A stretch of DNA of 64,000 bases, taken from positions 1 through 64,000 of the forward strand of contig NZ_JABGCJ010000008.1 in assembly GCF_019799965.1 (NCBI RefSeq). The letters run 5' to 3'. This DNA is from Modestobacter italicus. GTDB taxonomy: Bacteria; Actinomycetota; Actinomycetes; Mycobacteriales; Geodermatophilaceae. Of the stretch, positions 1 through 8,434 are shown in pieces. Both the position numbers and the translations under genes were made by a program. The stretch's first letter is position 1; each line of letters opens with the position of its first letter. Under the pieces are notes generated by a model that saw nothing but the letters and a program-made list of their open reading frames with translations, ran no database searches and was not told the DNA's origin.

Positions 1-69
1 GGCGAAGCGCGCGGCGACTACGACCACGTCGTCGCGACCCTCAACCACCTCGACCCGCACGGCCACTGA
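1..69 (+). CDS. C-terminal end of an unknown protein (cut by window edge)
   Basis: An open frame enters from the left edge and stops at TGA 67-69. Only 22 residues are visible, ending in DPHGH. Codon use is the high-GC3 pattern of the rest of the window, so it is probably the tail of a real gene. Nothing in this fragment identifies a family. Bases 70-316 that follow contain no gene I can support. Confidence 0.5.
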   Translation, partial: GEARGDYDHVVATLNHLDPHGH

Positions 70-316
70 CGCCCTCGAGCCCGTGCGAGGCGCGGCATCG
101 CCGCTCCGGGACATGACCTCCGCCTGATGCAGGCACCGGTCGAGCTGCCCGACCCCGCCGAGCAGGAGGTTCTGCGCCGACTGGCCCGCGACGACGACCG
201 CACGGTCGCCCTCGTCGCATCGGGGTCCTCGACGAAGGCCCCGGGAGGACGACGGATGAGCGTGGACCACGGGCCCCGCCACCGGTCGGGCGCCGGGCCC
301 GCCGCCGTCGGGTCGC

Positions 317-1519
317 TCAGGCGGGGACGCAGTCGTCGAGCCAGTCGAAGACCCGCTCGTTGCGCAGCCCCACCGCCGCCGGCTCGCAGTGCGAGTCGGC
401 CCCCTCGTCGGCGGTGAAGGGCAGCAGCGTCACCGGGCAGTTGAGGGCGGCGGCCATCCGGGCGGACTGACCGGGCCAGAACTGCTCGTGCTCCGGATCG
501 GTGACCAGCATCGGGCAGGTGATCGCGGCCAGCTGCTCGTCGGTCAGCGCGTACTCGCGGGCGGCGGTGAAGAAGTCGAACGGTGACGTGACGCCGTAGG
601 GCCGCATCCGCCACTCCATCATCGTGCGGGTCGCGGGGGACAGCTTCAGCGCCCACGCCATGTCCCGGTCGAACTGCTCCCGCTTCCCGGCGTCCAGCAG
701 GTCCACGAGGAAGTGCGGGAGCTGCTGGAGCATCGTCGTGGAGACGTCGACCACCCCGGGGTCGGCGACCGCGGCCGCGATGCGGTGTTCGTGGGCGGCC
801 GCCCGGGGGACCCAGTAGCCGCCCTGGCTGATGCCCATGACCGCGATCCGTTCCGGGTCGACGGCCGGCAGCGTCACCAGGTGGTCGATGACCGGGGTGA
901 GCACGGCCTCCCAGTCCGGGCGGAAGGGCAGGCCCTGCCGCATCAGCGCGGCGTTCTGCCCGGGGCCGTCGTAGGTCACGGCGGTCCAGCCGCGGGCGAG
1001 GGCCTCGGCGATGCACCGTGACCAGGCGCCGGTGACGGAGCCGTCGCTGCCGTTGGTGTGGACCAGCGTCCGCCGGGCGTCGTCGGCCGACGCTCCGCGG
1101 AACAGGTAGCCGGGCAGGGTGGTCCCCTCGTAGGGGACGGCGATGCGCTCCACCGCGACGTCGCCGACGGCCGCGGTCAGGTCGACGAACCGGTCCCAGG
1201 CGTGCCGATGGGACTCCCACAGGTCCGTGGCGTCGCCGGGGCCGTCGGCCTTGTCGGCCGCCTCGGACCAGTAGCTCGACGCGCGCAGCCAGCGGGCTGC
1301 AGCGGTCCGGACGTGCCCGGCTCGTTCGGCCGCGCGCGCCTCCCCGGCGACCCGCTCGGCGGTCGCCGTCCACTGCTGGACCCAGGCGCGCGCGGAGCGG
1401 TTCGGGATCCGGTCGACGGTCGTCAGGACCTCGCCGACGTCGGCCGCGCGCGACCAGGTGCTGCCGAGGACGCCCTCCACGGCGAACTGGAAGTCGTCGT
1501 CCTTGAAGAAGGCGTGCAC
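317..1519 (-). CDS. Alpha/beta hydrolase, FrsA/dienelactone-hydrolase-like
   Basis: About 400 residues. The N-terminal third is an alpha-helical cap (about residues 1-140) and the rest an alpha/beta-hydrolase fold. The triad can be read directly: nucleophile Ser231 in GISQGG, acid Asp341 in VTDPEHEQF, and His377 in DSHCEP. This layout resembles bacterial FrsA-like and 2,6-dihydroxypseudooxynicotine-hydrolase-like enzymes that cleave C-C, ester or amide bonds; the substrate cannot be read. The GTG at 1519 is chosen because a GGAG sits just upstream and the family-like sequence HAFFKDDDF starts there; the open frame extends further but without a ribosome site. It has no signal peptide, so it should be cytoplasmic. 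It is monocistronic and carries a SARP-type composite promoter 54 bp upstream. Confidence 0.85.
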   Translation of the reverse strand: MHAFFKDDDFQFAVEGVLGSTWSRAADVGEVLTTVDRIPNRSARAWVQQWTATAERVAGEARAAERAGHVRTAAARWLRASSYWSEAADKADGPGDATDLWESHRHAWDRFVDLTAAVGDVAVERIAVPYEGTTLPGYLFRGASADDARRTLVHTNGSDGSVTGAWSRCIAEALARGWTAVTYDGPGQNAALMRQGLPFRPDWEAVLTPVIDHLVTLPAVDPERIAVMGISQGGYWVPRAAAHEHRIAAAVADPGVVDVSTTMLQQLPHFLVDLLDAGKREQFDRDMAWALKLSPATRTMMEWRMRPYGVTSPFDFFTAAREYALTDEQLAAITCPMLVTDPEHEQFWPGQSARMAAALNCPVTLLPFTADEGADSHCEPAAVGLRNERVFDWLDDCVPA

Positions 1520-1558
1520 GGGGTTCTCCGTTCCGCTGGGGTGGTGCCCGGTCGGTGC

Positions 1559-1591
1559 ACTGTCCCGGCGCCCGCTCCAAGACCTCTCCAA
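1559..1591 (-). promoter_or_regulatory. SARP-type composite promoter, copy 1
   Basis: Read on the minus strand: TTGGAGA-GGTC-TTGGAGC, then 9 bp, then GACAGT. The heptamers start 11 bp apart (one helical turn) and the -10-like hexamer ends 39 bp before the GTG at 1519. It is one of nine related elements between 1.5 and 21 kb. Direct heptamers with 11-bp period over the -35 are the known operator form of SARP regulators; that this SARP is the one encoded at 20967 is inference. Confidence 0.75.
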
Positions 1592-1635
1592 CCGCACCAC
1601 GCCGGCGTGCCCGATCGGGTGGCGGCGGCGCCGCG

Positions 1636-2385
1636 TCAGCGCGTGACGGCGTCCGGGGCGCGGGGCGCGGCGGAGGGCGGGACGACGGCGAACAGGTCGA
1701 CGAGGGCGTCCCAGCGGTTCCGGCGCCCGGCCGGGAACCGGCTCCTGCTGCGGGCCGCCCGGCGGCCGCCGGGCGGGTACCAGCGGCGGGCCCACGGCGA
1801 CGTCGGCCGCGCCAGGCGCACGGATGCGACGGCGGCGACGAGGGGGACGAACACGCCCAGGACGCCGAGCACGACCCGCCCCTTCAGTATCGAGACGACC
1901 GCGAAGCAGAGGTTGAGCAGGACGGTGAGGGCCAGGACGCCCTCACCTCGAGCCCGGTCGGCGTCGAACGGGTTGGCGCCGATGAGCAGCATGCCGCCGA
2001 CGACCGTCGCGAGCAGGACCGCGTCCACCGAGCTGCGGCCCTCCCGCGCCCAGTACACGTCCTCCAGGTGCACCCAGAGCGCGAACTCGTCGAGCGTGAG
2101 GGCCGCACCGGCGCCGAAGAGGACGGCGAGCAGGCCGGCCCACGCACCGTCCGGCCGGTAGGCGAACTCGACGGTGCCCGTGCCCAGCAGCAGGAAGATG
2201 CCGTACACCTCGTGGTGCACGTGGACCCCGCCGACGCTGGCGTCCCGGAACGGGCCCCGGCCGGTGCGGATCGTGTGCGTGACGAACCGGGTGACCAGGA
2301 AGGTCACGAGGAACCCCAGCACCAGCCAGGCGACGAGCTCCCGCCGGCCGGTCAGCGCCGGCAGCAGTTCCGGTCCCCAGTCCAC
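1636..2385 (-). CDS. Multi-pass membrane protein of unknown function with a VHVHH motif
   Basis: About 249 residues with five or six hydrophobic segments in the first 190, then a basic, proline-rich tail. Two conserved-looking polar patches lie in or next to membrane segments: VHVHHEVYGI near residue 48 and LDEFALWVHLEDVYW near 100. Clustered His, Asp and Glu could bind a metal, but I do not recognise an enzyme. The second GTG (2385) is preferred over 2391 because the strong GGGGAGG site touches 2391 directly and leaves a usable 6-nt gap to 2385. It is divergent from the LysRS/LPG-synthase gene and each has its own SARP-type promoter, which suggests a linked envelope role. Confidence 0.75.
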   Translation of the reverse strand: MDWGPELLPALTGRRELVAWLVLGFLVTFLVTRFVTHTIRTGRGPFRDASVGGVHVHHEVYGIFLLLGTGTVEFAYRPDGAWAGLLAVLFGAGAALTLDEFALWVHLEDVYWAREGRSSVDAVLLATVVGGMLLIGANPFDADRARGEGVLALTVLLNLCFAVVSILKGRVVLGVLGVFVPLVAAVASVRLARPTSPWARRWYPPGGRRAARSRSRFPAGRRNRWDALVDLFAVVPPSAAPRAPDAVTR

Positions 2386-2466
2386 GTCCACCTCCCCGCG
2401 TCCACCTCACCGCGTCCACCGCCTGCGTCACCGCTGCGGACGTCCCGGTCGGGGCGAGCCCGGCTC

Positions 2467-2499
2467 AGCGTGCGGGCAACTGCTCCAAGCGTGCGCCAA
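2467..2499 (-). promoter_or_regulatory. SARP-type composite promoter, copy 2
   Basis: Minus-strand reading: TTGGCGC-ACGC-TTGGAGC, 9 bp, CACGCT. It sits 96 bp upstream of the membrane-protein start at 2385, back to back with copy 3, forming a divergent promoter pair. Confidence 0.7.
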
Positions 2500-2550
2500 C
2501 GGCAGCCGCCGTGGCCGCCCGGGCGACGGGCCCGCGGCTGGCGGGAGGGC

Positions 2551-2583
2551 TTGGAGCCGGGTTGGAGGCGCTGCCCCGACAGT
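2551..2583 (+). promoter_or_regulatory. SARP-type composite promoter, copy 3 (lysX-like gene)
   Basis: TTGGAGC-CGGG-TTGGAGG, then 9 bp, then GACAGT. The second heptamer ends 67 bp before the GTG at 2636. Together with copy 4 this is the closest match to the consensus. Confidence 0.8.
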
Positions 2584-2635
2584 CCTGCCACGGAGACGCC
2601 GGGGACGACGCCGGCCAGGTCGGAGGGAGGACCGG

Positions 2636-5600
2636 GTGGACAGCTCCATCGCGGGCGGGTCGGCGGACGGCGGTCGGGTGCCCGGTGCGCCGGCCACAGA
2701 CCGGGGGGCCGGCCAGCGGGCGCGGCGGCTGGCGAAGCTGGAGGCGCTGCGGGCCCGTGGCGTGGGTGCCTACCCCCACCGGTTCCCCACGGACACGGCG
2801 GTCACCGACCTGCGCGCCGGGCACGCCGCGCTGGCTCCCGACGAGTGGACGACGCACCGGGTGCGCCTGGCCGGGCGCATCGAGCTGATCCGCCGTCAGG
2901 GACACCTGACCTTCGCCTCGCTGCGTGACCGCACCGGCGCGGTCCAGCTCTTCGTGGACAGCTCCGTGCTCGGCGCGGACCGGCACGCCGAGTTCGACGA
3001 CGTCGACCGCGGCGACTGGCTCGGGGTCGAGGGCACGGTGATGCGGACGCGCCGCGGTGAGCTCTCGGTGTGCGTCGAGGACTTCGCCGTCCTGGGCAAG
3101 GCGCTCCTCGAGCCGCCGGACAAGCACCACGGCCTGACCGACGTCGAGACCCGGCTGCGGCAGCGCTACGCCGACCTGGAGGTCAACGAGCGGACCCGGG
3201 AGGTGTTCCGGATCCGGCACGCGGCCGTGCGCGCGATCCGGCACCACCTGGAGGACCGCGGGTTCACCGAGGTCGAGGGCCCGGTGCTGCAGACCATCCA
3301 GGGCGGGGCGAGCGCCCGCCCCTTCGTCACCCACCACAACGCGCTCGGCCTCGACCTCTACCTGCGGATCGCCCTGGAGCTCCACCTCAAGCGGCTGATC
3401 GTCGGTGGCATGGAGCGGGTCTTCGAGATCGGCCGGGTGTTCCGGAACGAGGGCGTCGACACCCGGCACAACCCGGAGTTCACGATGCTCGAGGCCTACC
3501 AGGCCTTCGCCGACCACGGCGACATGATGGACCTGGTCGAGGGCATGGTGACCGCGGCCGCCCGGGCGTCGCTGGGCGAGGACCTCACCGTCCACCACGG
3601 CGGGCAGGCCATCGACCTGGGCGCGACGCCGTGGCCGCGCCGGCGCTTCGCGGACATGATCGCCGAGGCGACCGGCGACACGATGCACCCGGCCATGCCG
3701 ATCGCGGAGGCCCGGGCGGTGCTCGACCGGCTCGGCATCCCGTACGAGGCCGGCTGGGGCGCGGGGCGGCTGATGAAGGAGGTCTACGACGAGCGGGTGC
3801 AGCACACCATCGTCGGCCCGGTCTTCTGCACCGACTACCCGCGCGAGGTCTCGCCGCTCGCGCGGACGCACCGGGACGACCCCGCCTACGTCGAGCGCTT
3901 CGAGCTGATCGTCGCCGGCTTCGAACTGTGCAACGCCTACTCGGAGCAGAACGACCCGGTCGAGCAGCTGGCCGCCTTCGAGGCCGAGGCCCGGGCGAAG
4001 GCGCACGGCGACCCGGAGGCCGGCGACGTCGACCTGGACTACGTGCGGGCCCTCGAGCGCGGCATGCCCTGCACCGGCGGCCTGGGCATCGGCATCGACC
4101 GGCTGGTGATGCTGCTGGCCAGCGTGGACTCCATCCGCGAGGTGATCCTCTTCCCGACCCTGCGGCCCGAGTCCGGTCCACCGCCGGGCGGGGGAGCGCC
4201 CGGCGCGCCGCCGCCCCCCGCGGCCGGCGCCGGGCCGGAGGACGACGGCGCGCCGCCGGCCTCGGTGACGGCCCTGCCGCAGCTGGCCCCGTCGGCGGGC
4301 CCGGTCCCCACCGCGCCTGCGCGGGCGGGTGCCCACTGCCTCGCCGTCCGCCTGCTCGCCGGCCTCACCGCGCTGTGCGGCGTGCTGCAGCTGCTCGTCC
4401 ACCTCCCCGTGCTGCACGACCGGCTCGGCGGTGGAGCTCCCGCGCTGGACCCGCTCTGGGTGCCCGTCGCCGGGACGGTCGGCTCGGTCGTCGCCGGCGC
4501 GCTGCTGCTCGTGGTCGCCGACCAGCTGGCGAGGCGGCGCCACCGCGCCTGGCAGGTGGCGGTCGCGCTGTTCGCACTCGCCGCCGTCGCCCACGTGCTC
4601 AAGGGCCCACACCCGGTCGCGGTGGCGATGTGCGTCGGGATGCTCGTGGCGCTGCTCCGCCACCGGTCTGCCTTCCGCGCACCCGGCGACCCGCCCTCGC
4701 TGCTGCGGGTCGCCCGCTTCGTGCCGGTCCACCTCGGCGCCGTGCTGCTGTTCGGTCTGACCACGTTGTGGGTCGAACGGGATCGCCTGGAGCCGGCGCT
4801 GACCCCCGGCGGTGCGCTGCAGACGGTGCTGGGCGGGCTGGTGGGCATCGACGGCCCGTACACCTACCGGTCCGCCCTCCTCGCCGAGTTCCTGCCCGCG
4901 GCCCTGCTCGCGCTGGGGGCCACCGGGTCCGTGCTGCTCGCCGTCCTGCTGTTGCGGCCGGTGGTCGCGAGCCGGCCGCACACCGAGGAGGACTGGGAAC
5001 GGGCCGGCCGCCTGGTGCGCACCTACGGCTGGGACACCCTCGCGTACTTCTCGCTGCGCGACGACAAGAGCTTCTTCTTCGCCCGGGACGGCGAGGCGTT
5101 CCTCGCCTACACCTACCTCGGTGGCCACGCGCTGGTCTCCGGTGACCCGGTGGGCAGCCGGGAGTCGGTGGTCCGGGTCCTCGACGAGTTCCTCGCCATG
5201 TGCGACGAGCGGGGGTGGACGCCGGCCCTGCTGGCGGCCCGCGAGGCGAGCATGCCGCTGTACGCATCCCGCGGGTTCACGTCGGTGTACCTGGGTGACG
5301 AGGCGATCATCGACTGCCGCCGGTTCACCTTGGAGGGGGCGGCGCACAAGGGCCTGCGGGCCGCCGTCCGGCGGGTGGGCCGCACCCACTCGTTCCGGTT
5401 GGTCGCCGAGTCCGACGCGCCGCCCGCGCTGGTCGAGCAGCTCAACGCGATCAGCGCCCGGTGGCGGGGCAAGCACCCCGAGCGCGGCTTCACCATGTCG
5501 CTGTCCCAGGAGGTGCGGGGGGACGGGGCGAATCCCGAGTTCCTGCTCTGCGTCGCCGTCGGCCCCGACGGGGTCCCGGGCGGGTTCCTCCGGCTGGTGC

Positions 5601-6070
5601 CCGCCTACGGTCCCTCGTTCGGCTACACGCTGGACCTGATGCGCCACGACCCCGACTCCCCGAACGGGATGACGGAGTTCCTCATCGCCTCCACGGCCGT
5701 CGCGCTGCGCGGTCGCGGGGTGGCCCGGCTGTCGATGAACTTCGCGATGTGGGGCCGGTTGTTCGACGACGACGTGCCGGTGACGCCCGGGCAGCGGGTC
5801 GCCCGGTGGGCGGTGGGGGTGCTCAACCCGTTCTTCCAGATCAGGTCGCTGCGGGAGTTCAACGCCCGGTTCGACCCGGAGTGGCTGCCACGGGTGCTGG
5901 TGGTGCGCTCGGTCGCCGACCTGCCGCGGGTGGGGCTGCGCTACGCCGGTGCGGAGGGCTTCCTCTCCGTCCCCGGGCTGGGTGAGCTGCTCGTGCCGCG
6001 GGCGGTCGGTGGCGTGGCCTCGCCGTCGGAGCCCGTGCTGTCGGCACCGGTGGAGCGGACGGCGGCGTGA
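2636..6070 (+). CDS. lysX: Lysyl-tRNA synthetase fused to lysyl-phosphatidylglycerol synthase, inverted domain order
   Basis: About 1144 residues with two enzymes in one chain. Residues 30-510 are a class II lysyl-tRNA synthetase: an OB-fold anticodon-binding part, motif 2 in RVFRNEGVDTRHNPEF near 265, and motif 3 in GIGIDRLVMLL near 482. A Pro/Gly/Ala-rich linker (about 512-560) leads to five or six membrane helices (570-775) and a DUF2156 aminoacyltransferase domain (780-1090), as in MprF. The first half charges tRNA with lysine and the second moves lysine onto phosphatidylglycerol, making the membrane less negative. Mycobacterial LysX has the transferase half first; here the synthetase is first. 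The start is a GTG six bases after GGAGGGAGG; the upstream open frame is non-coding. The antiporter gene follows after 34 bp, probably in the same operon. Confidence 0.93.
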   Translation: MDSSIAGGSADGGRVPGAPATDRGAGQRARRLAKLEALRARGVGAYPHRFPTDTAVTDLRAGHAALAPDEWTTHRVRLAGRIELIRRQGHLTFASLRDRTGAVQLFVDSSVLGADRHAEFDDVDRGDWLGVEGTVMRTRRGELSVCVEDFAVLGKALLEPPDKHHGLTDVETRLRQRYADLEVNERTREVFRIRHAAVRAIRHHLEDRGFTEVEGPVLQTIQGGASARPFVTHHNALGLDLYLRIALELHLKRLIVGGMERVFEIGRVFRNEGVDTRHNPEFTMLEAYQAFADHGDMMDLVEGMVTAAARASLGEDLTVHHGGQAIDLGATPWPRRRFADMIAEATGDTMHPAMPIAEARAVLDRLGIPYEAGWGAGRLMKEVYDERVQHTIVGPVFCTDYPREVSPLARTHRDDPAYVERFELIVAGFELCNAYSEQNDPVEQLAAFEAEARAKAHGDPEAGDVDLDYVRALERGMPCTGGLGIGIDRLVMLLASVDSIREVILFPTLRPESGPPPGGGAPGAPPPPAAGAGPEDDGAPPASVTALPQLAPSAGPVPTAPARAGAHCLAVRLLAGLTALCGVLQLLVHLPVLHDRLGGGAPALDPLWVPVAGTVGSVVAGALLLVVADQLARRRHRAWQVAVALFALAAVAHVLKGPHPVAVAMCVGMLVALLRHRSAFRAPGDPPSLLRVARFVPVHLGAVLLFGLTTLWVERDRLEPALTPGGALQTVLGGLVGIDGPYTYRSALLAEFLPAALLALGATGSVLLAVLLLRPVVASRPHTEEDWERAGRLVRTYGWDTLAYFSLRDDKSFFFARDGEAFLAYTYLGGHALVSGDPVGSRESVVRVLDEFLAMCDERGWTPALLAAREASMPLYASRGFTSVYLGDEAIIDCRRFTLEGAAHKGLRAAVRRVGRTHSFRLVAESDAPPALVEQLNAISARWRGKHPERGFTMSLSQEVRGDGANPEFLLCVAVGPDGVPGGFLRLVPAYGPSFGYTLDLMRHDPDSPNGMTEFLIASTAVALRGRGVARLSMNFAMWGRLFDDDVPVTPGQRVARWAVGVLNPFFQIRSLREFNARFDPEWLPRVLVVRSVADLPRVGLRYAGAEGFLSVPGLGELLVPRAVGGVASPSEPVLSAPVERTAA

Positions 6071-6104
6071 CCGGCCGGTGCGCCCCGCGGGACGCGGGCA
6101 CCGA

Positions 6105-7523
6105 GTGAGCGGGCCGGCGCGCACCGCCCGGCTGGGCGTGCTGGCGCTCGCGATGATCAACGTGGCGTCGATCGTCAGCGCCCGGAACCTCCCGGTGATG
6201 GCCGAGTACGGCTGGTCGATGCTCGCGCTCTTCGCGCTGTCCATCGCGGTGTTCCTGGTGCCGATCTCGATGGCCGCCGCCGAGCTGGGCACCGCCTTCC
6301 CACGCGAGGGCGGGGTGTACGCCTGGGTCAAGGAGGCCTTCGGCGGGCGCACCGGCTTCCTCGCGGTCTGGTGCGACTACGCCGAGAACGTCGCCTGGTT
6401 CCCCACCGTGCTGTCGTTCATCGCGGCGTCCCTGGCGTACGCGATCGACCCGTCGCTGGCCACGGACAAGACCTGGCTGGTCGTGGTCATGCTGGTGTTC
6501 TTCTGGGGGACGACAGCGGCCGCGCTGGCCGGCGTGCGTGCGTCGGCCCTCATCGGTGGGGTCGGCACGGTCGCCGGGTCGATCCTCCCGGCCCTGCTCG
6601 TGGTGGGCCTCGGGGCGGCGTTCCTGATGCGCGGAGAGACGTCCCAGATCCCCTTCTCGGCCGGCGCGCTCGTGCCGGACGTGCACCTGGACGACCTCGC
6701 CTTCCTCGGCGGGGTCATCCTCCTGTTCACCGGCATGGAGATGGCCGGGTTCCACGCGCGGGACACCCGGGACCCCGGCCGCACCGTGCCGCGGGCCATC
6801 GCCGTGGCAGTGGCGGTCACCGTGTCGTTCTCCGTCCTCGGCTCGCTGTTCATGGCCTTCGTGCTGCCCAGGGACGAGATCAGCCTGGTCTCCGGGACGA
6901 TGGAGCTGTTCGCCAGCGTGCTGCACACCTTCTCCGCGGACTGGCTGCTCGCCCCTCTGGCGCTGGTGGTCGCCATCGGGGGGATCGCGCACCTGACGCC
7001 GTGGATCCTCGGTCCGGCCACCGGGGTGGCGGTGGTGGCGCGGGAGGGGCTGGCGCCCGCGCGGTTGGGCCGGACCAACCGCAACCACGTCCCGGTCGTG
7101 CTGCTGGTCGCCCAGGGCGTCGCCGGCTCGGTCTTCGCGCTGCTGTTCGTGGTGGTGCCCAGCGTGAGCACCTCCTACTGGATGCTGTCGGCGGTGACGG
7201 CGCAGGTCATCGTCACGATGTACGCGCTGGTGTTCGCCTCGGTCATCCGGCTGCGCTACACCCGGCCCGAGGTGCTCCGGCCCTACCGCATCCCCGGCGG
7301 GCTGCCCGGGGTCTGGCTGGTCGGCGGCGTGGGGCTGCTCGGCTGTCTGGCCTCGTTCCTGCTCGGGTTCGTCCCGCCCAGCCAGCTCGCCACCGGCAAC
7401 ACCGCCGTGTACGTGCTGCTGCTCGCCACGGCGGGAATGGTGCTCTGCCTGCCGCCGTTCGTGGTCGCCTTCCTGGCCCGCCGCCGGGACCGGGCGGCCC
7501 TGGCGGGGGTCCCGGCGGGCTGA
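6105..7523 (+). CDS. APC-family amino-acid antiporter, GadC-like
   Basis: About 472 residues with roughly twelve membrane helices. It matches the glutamate:GABA antiporter branch of the APC superfamily along its whole length: EGGVYAWVKEAFG early, WILGPATGVAVVAREGLAP near residue 300, and FLLGFVPPSQL in the last third, each with a clear GadC counterpart. In enterobacteria such carriers swap an amino acid for its decarboxylation product and help acid resistance; the substrate here is unknown and no glutamate decarboxylase is in the window. The GTG at 6105 lies 34 bp after the lysX stop and has only a weak ribosome site, which fits translation from the same message. Confidence 0.87.
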   Translation: MSGPARTARLGVLALAMINVASIVSARNLPVMAEYGWSMLALFALSIAVFLVPISMAAAELGTAFPREGGVYAWVKEAFGGRTGFLAVWCDYAENVAWFPTVLSFIAASLAYAIDPSLATDKTWLVVVMLVFFWGTTAAALAGVRASALIGGVGTVAGSILPALLVVGLGAAFLMRGETSQIPFSAGALVPDVHLDDLAFLGGVILLFTGMEMAGFHARDTRDPGRTVPRAIAVAVAVTVSFSVLGSLFMAFVLPRDEISLVSGTMELFASVLHTFSADWLLAPLALVVAIGGIAHLTPWILGPATGVAVVAREGLAPARLGRTNRNHVPVVLLVAQGVAGSVFALLFVVVPSVSTSYWMLSAVTAQVIVTMYALVFASVIRLRYTRPEVLRPYRIPGGLPGVWLVGGVGLLGCLASFLLGFVPPSQLATGNTAVYVLLLATAGMVLCLPPFVVAFLARRRDRAALAGVPAG

Positions 7524-7528
7524 GCGGG

Positions 7529-8434
7529 TCAGCCCACGGCGGCCGGTGCGGCCGGGACGACCGAGGCCCGGGACAGCGCGACGGTGGCGGCGACCATGGC
7601 GGTCACCAGCACCGCGATGAGCAGCCACTCCGCCCCGCCCGCCCGCAGCCGCTCCTCGAGCACGATGACGCCGAGCACGGCGGCCACGACCGGTTCGCCC
7701 ACGGTCGCCGCCGGCAGCGACGCCTCCAGCGGGCCGGCCTGGTACGCCGACTGCTGGACGACGGTGCCGCCGAGGAGCGCCGCGGCGAGCAGGTAGGTGC
7801 CCCACGAGGAGAGGACGGCGCCCGGGCCGTCGCCGAGTGAGTCCACGACACCCTTGGTGAGGGCCGCGGCGAGCCCGTAGAGCAGGCCGGTGACCAGCGC
7901 CAGCAGGACCGCGCGTGCGCGGCCGCGGCGGAGCGCGGCGGCCATCAGGCACGCCGCGCAACTGGCCCCCAGCACCCCCCAGGCCGGGAGCCACTGCCGC
8001 CAGCCGACGGAGTCCACGCCCGGCGTGGGGTCACCGCTCACCACGAAGACGGCGAGCGCCACGGAGAGCACCGCCGCCCACGTCCACTCCGCCCGGCGCA
8101 GCCGCCGGCGCGCCCAGCGGGCACCCAGCGGGAGGGCGAAGAGCACGGTGGTCACGAGCAGCGGCTGGACCAGCAGCAGCGACCCGAGACCGAGCGCGGC
8201 GGCCTGCGCCATGAACCCGCCGGCGTCGGCGAGCGCGCCGGTCCACCACAGCCGCGAGCGCAGCAGCGACCGGACCAGCCGGAGCCCGCTCGCGTGCTCC
8301 TCCGGCACCGCCGCCGCCGACCGTTGCTGGGCCGCGGCCGCGAGCGCGAACAGCGCGGCCGCCAGCAGGGCGAGCACCGCCGCGAGCCAGCCGAGGCCCT
8401 CGGGCCCTCCGGCGGAGGTCGCCGGCAGGCTCAT
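7529..8434 (-). CDS. DMT/EamA-like membrane protein
   Basis: 301 residues, about nine or ten membrane helices in two repeated halves, as in the drug/metabolite transporter superfamily. QQRSA after helix 1 and GLGSLLLVQPLLV are typical of an actinobacterial DMT subgroup of unknown substrate. Its ATG overlaps the stop of the CPA2 antiporter gene by 4 bp (8431-8434), so the two are translationally coupled and share the SARP-type promoter at 9.7 kb. It converges on the GadC-like gene with only 5 bp between the stops. Confidence 0.8.
   Translation of the reverse strand: MSLPATSAGGPEGLGWLAAVLALLAAALFALAAAAQQRSAAAVPEEHASGLRLVRSLLRSRLWWTGALADAGGFMAQAAALGLGSLLLVQPLLVTTVLFALPLGARWARRRLRRAEWTWAAVLSVALAVFVVSGDPTPGVDSVGWRQWLPAWGVLGASCAACLMAAALRRGRARAVLLALVTGLLYGLAAALTKGVVDSLGDGPGAVLSSWGTYLLAAALLGGTVVQQSAYQAGPLEASLPAATVGEPVVAAVLGVIVLEERLRAGGAEWLLIAVLVTAMVAATVALSRASVVPAAPAAVG

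Noticed and set aside
127-417. A small plus-strand frame beginning MQAPVELPDPAEQEVLRRLA
   Set aside because: The first 35 residues look protein-like, but there is no ribosome site and the frame runs into the hydrolase gene on the other strand.
2465-6352. A 1295-codon open frame on the minus strand
   Set aside because: It is the complement of the LysRS-LPG synthase gene, whose motifs prove the plus strand codes.
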